Assembly (NCBI GenBank): GCA_028066355.1
Contig: JALCBP010000001.1
Coordinates: 131,655 to 195,654, forward strand
From: UBA1268 sp002694955
Lineage (GTDB): Bacteria; Planctomycetota; Planctomycetia; Pirellulales; UBA1268
Direction of reading: 5' to 3'
Length of the DNA: 64,000 nucleotides
This document shows, piece by piece, positions 61,762 through 64,000 of this stretch. A model generated the notes under the pieces. That model did not search any database. It was not told the origin of the DNA and saw nothing but the letters and a program-made list of their open reading frames with translations. Positions within the stretch are counted from its first letter, which is position 1; each line of letters starts with the position of its first letter. A program made the translations under genes and the position numbers.

Positions 61762-63558
61762 TCATCCCAGAAGTTTCTCAAGCTCTTCAACTAATTCACC
61801 AAATCTTGTAAGAGCCAGCCCTACCGGCTCTGGTGTCTCGAGATCTACGCCTGCGTCACGAAGCAAATCGAGTGGCCATTTTGAACACCCTCCTCGCAAA
61901 AACTGCAGGTAAGCGTCGAGTTCTTCTGGACCACCTTCTGTGACACGCTTTGAAAGTGCAATGGATGCTGAAAGTCCTGTTGCGTACTTATAAACATAAA
62001 AAGCACGATAGAAGTGGGGTATACGGAGACTCTCGAGTTCGAGTTCTTGATCAATAGAAAAGCCTGTCCCAAAATAAGCCGTGAGCAGTTCTCGGTAAAG
62101 TGAACGGATTTTTTCGAGAGTCAATGGCTCACCCGATTCAACAGCTCCGTGGCTCATTCGCTCAAATTCAGCAAACATGGTTTGCCGTATGATCGTTGCA
62201 CGAATAGCATCAATTTCACGAGAAATGATTGCTGCTCGCTGCTTTGGTGAATCTGCCTTGGAAAGGAGATGCCGAGTCAGAAGTTGCTCATTGAACGTAC
62301 TTGCCACTTCAGCCACAAATATCGTGTATCCAGCATATTGAAATGGTTGAGCATCAGCCGATAGCCGAGTGTGCATTGAGTGACCGGCCTCGTGAGCCAG
62401 TGTAAAGACATGCTCAATAACGTCCTCTTGAAAATTCATCAAAATATATGGATCAGAGTCATAAGTCCCTGAACTGAATGCACCTGACTGCTTACCAACA
62501 TTTGGATATCGGTCGCACCATCGACCTCGTAAGCCGGCCTCAAGCTGGTTGCAATATGCTGCCCCAAGTGGCTGCAGAGATTCTACAATTTCCTGTATCG
62601 CTTCATCCCATGTATGTTTTTGCTCAAGTTCGGGAACCAGCGGAACGTAGCAGTCATAGTGGTGTATTTCATCAAGGCCTAGGAGACGGCGTCGCAACTC
62701 GTAATAGCGGTGGACACTGGGAAGATGTGCTCGCACCGCAGCAATCAGCTGATCATAAACTGCAAGTGGGACATTGTCGGCAAACAATGCTGCCTCAACA
62801 GCCGATGGATGACATCGAACTTTTGCAGCGTATGCATCACGTTCATTCGATCCAGAAAGTGTTGCAGCAAGCGTATTTGCGTGGCACTCATATTGAGCAT
62901 AGTACTGATGAAAGGCTGACTTCCGCACCTCTGGGACCGGGTCATGCAAAAGCGTTGTAAAGGTCGCATTTGAGAGCTCAAGTTCATTGCCCTTGCCGTC
63001 TGCTATGGTGCCAAACTTCATATCCGCATCAGTTAATTGCCTAAACACCTTCCCTGCTGTACCGGCAAAGGTCCCCTGCATGGCCAATATTCTTTCTTCT
63101 GGTTCAGAAAGAACATGGGGGCGATTTCGAACTACCCGTTCGAGCATCAAACGGAATGGTTGGAGGACAGGTTCCTCGAGCCACTGCTCAAGCACAGTTG
63201 GCTCTATCGACATAATTTCTGGCTGTAGAAAACTGGCGAACTCCCCAGCTTTGGTGGCTGCATGCTGAAAACGCCCCATCATTCTTTGAGCAGGGGTTGC
63301 AGCAGTATCCTCACTCATCCGCAGATGGGCATACGTACCGAGCCGGTCAGCCTCACGATCAATTTCCAGATCAAAAATAAGACATTGAGCAAGTTTGTCA
63401 GCTGACTCGCTCAGAGTTCCGACATAATCCCGAAAAAGTGGAATACGTTTTTCCCATTCGAGAAGCGCCACATCCCACTCGGCATCAGACGCAAAAAGAC
63501 TTCTAAGATCCCACGTATCGTGCTCTCGAACATCTGTACGTTTCGGTAATGATTTCAT
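61762..63558 (-). CDS. pepF: Oligoendopeptidase F (M3B family)
   Basis: PepF cleaves short peptides in the cytoplasm. The 598-residue protein has the M3 zinc motif HEAGHSMH (His389 to His393) with the downstream Glu-containing helix FVAEVASTFNEQLLTRHLLS, and the M3B segments AYTGxxYA-type FSSGTYDSDPYILMNFQED and YKYATGLSASIALSKRVTEG. The ATG at 63556-63558 follows AGGAAGA. The length is standard (about 600). It is convergent with pepA, and the 84-nt spacer holds only an AT-rich stretch. Confidence 0.95.
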   Translation of the reverse strand: MKSLPKRTDVREHDTWDLRSLFASDAEWDVALLEWEKRIPLFRDYVGTLSESADKLAQCLIFDLEIDREADRLGTYAHLRMSEDTAATPAQRMMGRFQHAATKAGEFASFLQPEIMSIEPTVLEQWLEEPVLQPFRLMLERVVRNRPHVLSEPEERILAMQGTFAGTAGKVFRQLTDADMKFGTIADGKGNELELSNATFTTLLHDPVPEVRKSAFHQYYAQYECHANTLAATLSGSNERDAYAAKVRCHPSAVEAALFADNVPLAVYDQLIAAVRAHLPSVHRYYELRRRLLGLDEIHHYDCYVPLVPELEQKHTWDEAIQEIVESLQPLGAAYCNQLEAGLRGRWCDRYPNVGKQSGAFSSGTYDSDPYILMNFQEDVIEHVFTLAHEAGHSMHTRLSADAQPFQYAGYTIFVAEVASTFNEQLLTRHLLSKADSPKQRAAIISREIDAIRATIIRQTMFAEFERMSHGAVESGEPLTLEKIRSLYRELLTAYFGTGFSIDQELELESLRIPHFYRAFYVYKYATGLSASIALSKRVTEGGPEELDAYLQFLRGGCSKWPLDLLRDAGVDLETPEPVGLALTRFGELVEELEKLLG

Positions 63559-63594
63559 TTTTCTTCCTACGGACTACACGAGTTCCAGAAATTA

Positions 63595-64000
63595 CTAGAG
63601 CCTCCAAACACCACTACCCCAAGCAAGGCCGCCACCAAAACCACAAATCAAGACTGTGCTACCAGGGCCTATCCTTCCAGTACGCCACGCTTCATCAAGA
63701 GCGAGTGGAATAGATCCACTCGATGTATTTCCATACCGGTCGAGATTGACTAAAAACTTCTCTTCCTTCAGGCCAAGCGACGACCGAATACCATCAATAA
63801 TCCGGAGGTTCGCCTGATGCAGAATAAAAAGGTCAATTGACTCAATTGGCACACCCGAGTGATGGACTACTTGCTGGACATTCTCCTCAACAAGACGGAT
63901 CGCCCATTTGAAGACAGCCCGCCCATCCATCTGCATGTACTGCTGGCCAGCCGTAACACCCTCTACCGTCACTGGCTGACGGGTTCCACTCATGGGGCAG
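63595..64000 (-). CDS. fabH: Beta-ketoacyl-ACP synthase III, C-terminal part (cut by window edge)
   Basis: FabH condenses acetyl-CoA with malonyl-ACP to start fatty-acid synthesis. About 135 C-terminal residues are visible: GVPIESIDLFILHQANLRII contains the catalytic His of the HQAN motif, NLDRYGNTSSGSIPLALDEA contains the catalytic Asn, and STVLICGFGGGLAWGSGVW is the standard end. The catalytic Cys half lies beyond the window. The frame remains open at base 64000. Confidence 0.93.
   Translation of the reverse strand, partial: CPMSGTRQPVTVEGVTAGQQYMQMDGRAVFKWAIRLVEENVQQVVHHSGVPIESIDLFILHQANLRIIDGIRSSLGLKEEKFLVNLDRYGNTSSGSIPLALDEAWRTGRIGPGSTVLICGFGGGLAWGSGVWRL

Noticed and set aside
1..64000. 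CRISPR array, tRNA or rRNA genes, insertion sequences, prophage and a plasmid origin.
   Set aside because: I looked through all spacers and found no regularly spaced direct repeats, no tRNA-like TTCGA arm in a plausible cloverleaf, no transposase or integrase, and no cluster of DnaA-like boxes.

Overview
The window reads as ordinary chromosomal DNA from a Planctomycetes bacterium, probably Pirellulales-like with a GC content near 50 percent. This is an inference. It rests on an ECF sigma factor followed by a membrane protein that joins an anti-sigma-like N-terminus to a pseudopilin-like, H-X-DG-type C-terminus, on a DUF1570-type HEATH protein, on a PEGA lipoprotein, on an isolated EF-G gene and on several unrecognised secreted or membrane proteins. 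LptD and LptF/G homologues indicate a Gram-negative outer membrane. I see no tRNA or rRNA gene, insertion sequence, prophage or CRISPR array. Coding density is high and no gap between genes exceeds 300 bases.

Region 1 (1-11673, minus strand) is a merged S10-spc ribosomal protein cluster. In transcription order it is rpsJ, rplC, rplD, rplW, rplB, rpsS, rplV, rpsC, rplP, rpmC, rpsQ, rplN, rplX, rplE, rpsZ, rpsH, rplF, rplR, rpsE, rplO and secY (cut by the window edge). rpmD (L30) is absent, and rpsC and rplP overlap by 62 nt. Upstream lies fusA (11948-14059), closed off by a clear UUCG-loop terminator, with no rpsL, rpsG or tuf beside it.

Region 2 (14291-24606) holds cstA (plus), then a minus-strand group: a 578-residue unknown protein, rpmA, obg, coaX, rsfS and argS, which mostly serve ribosome assembly and translation. 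An orphan parA and a small membrane protein follow. Region 3 (24736-29830) holds a small unknown gene abutting aroB, a PAP2-superfamily-like exported protein with substituted catalytic residues, and recQ.

Region 4 (29858-34403, minus) is the most unusual part. It is a branched-chain-amino-acid-type ABC operon (binding lipoprotein, livH, livM) whose last gene encodes a LivG-like ATPase domain. About 175 residues carrying two membrane helices are inserted just before the Q-loop, and the Walker A, Q-loop, signature and H-loop residues have decayed. Its start overlaps livM by 4 nt behind a good ribosome-binding site, so it appears to be a maintained gene.

Region 5 (34439-42934) carries rlmKL and carB (4-nt overlap), ahpD-like, a DUF971 protein, a PaaK-like ligase and a PEGA lipoprotein. 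Region 6 (43120-50570, plus) carries a membrane-anchored PP2C phosphatase, LptF/G, a TIM-barrel isomerase, a DUF1570-type protein and transketolase. Region 7 (50645-64000) carries the ECF sigma pair, an NCS2-like permease with an upstream hairpin, a LptD-like protein, an MMPL/RND exporter, pepA, pepF and the 3' part of fabH.
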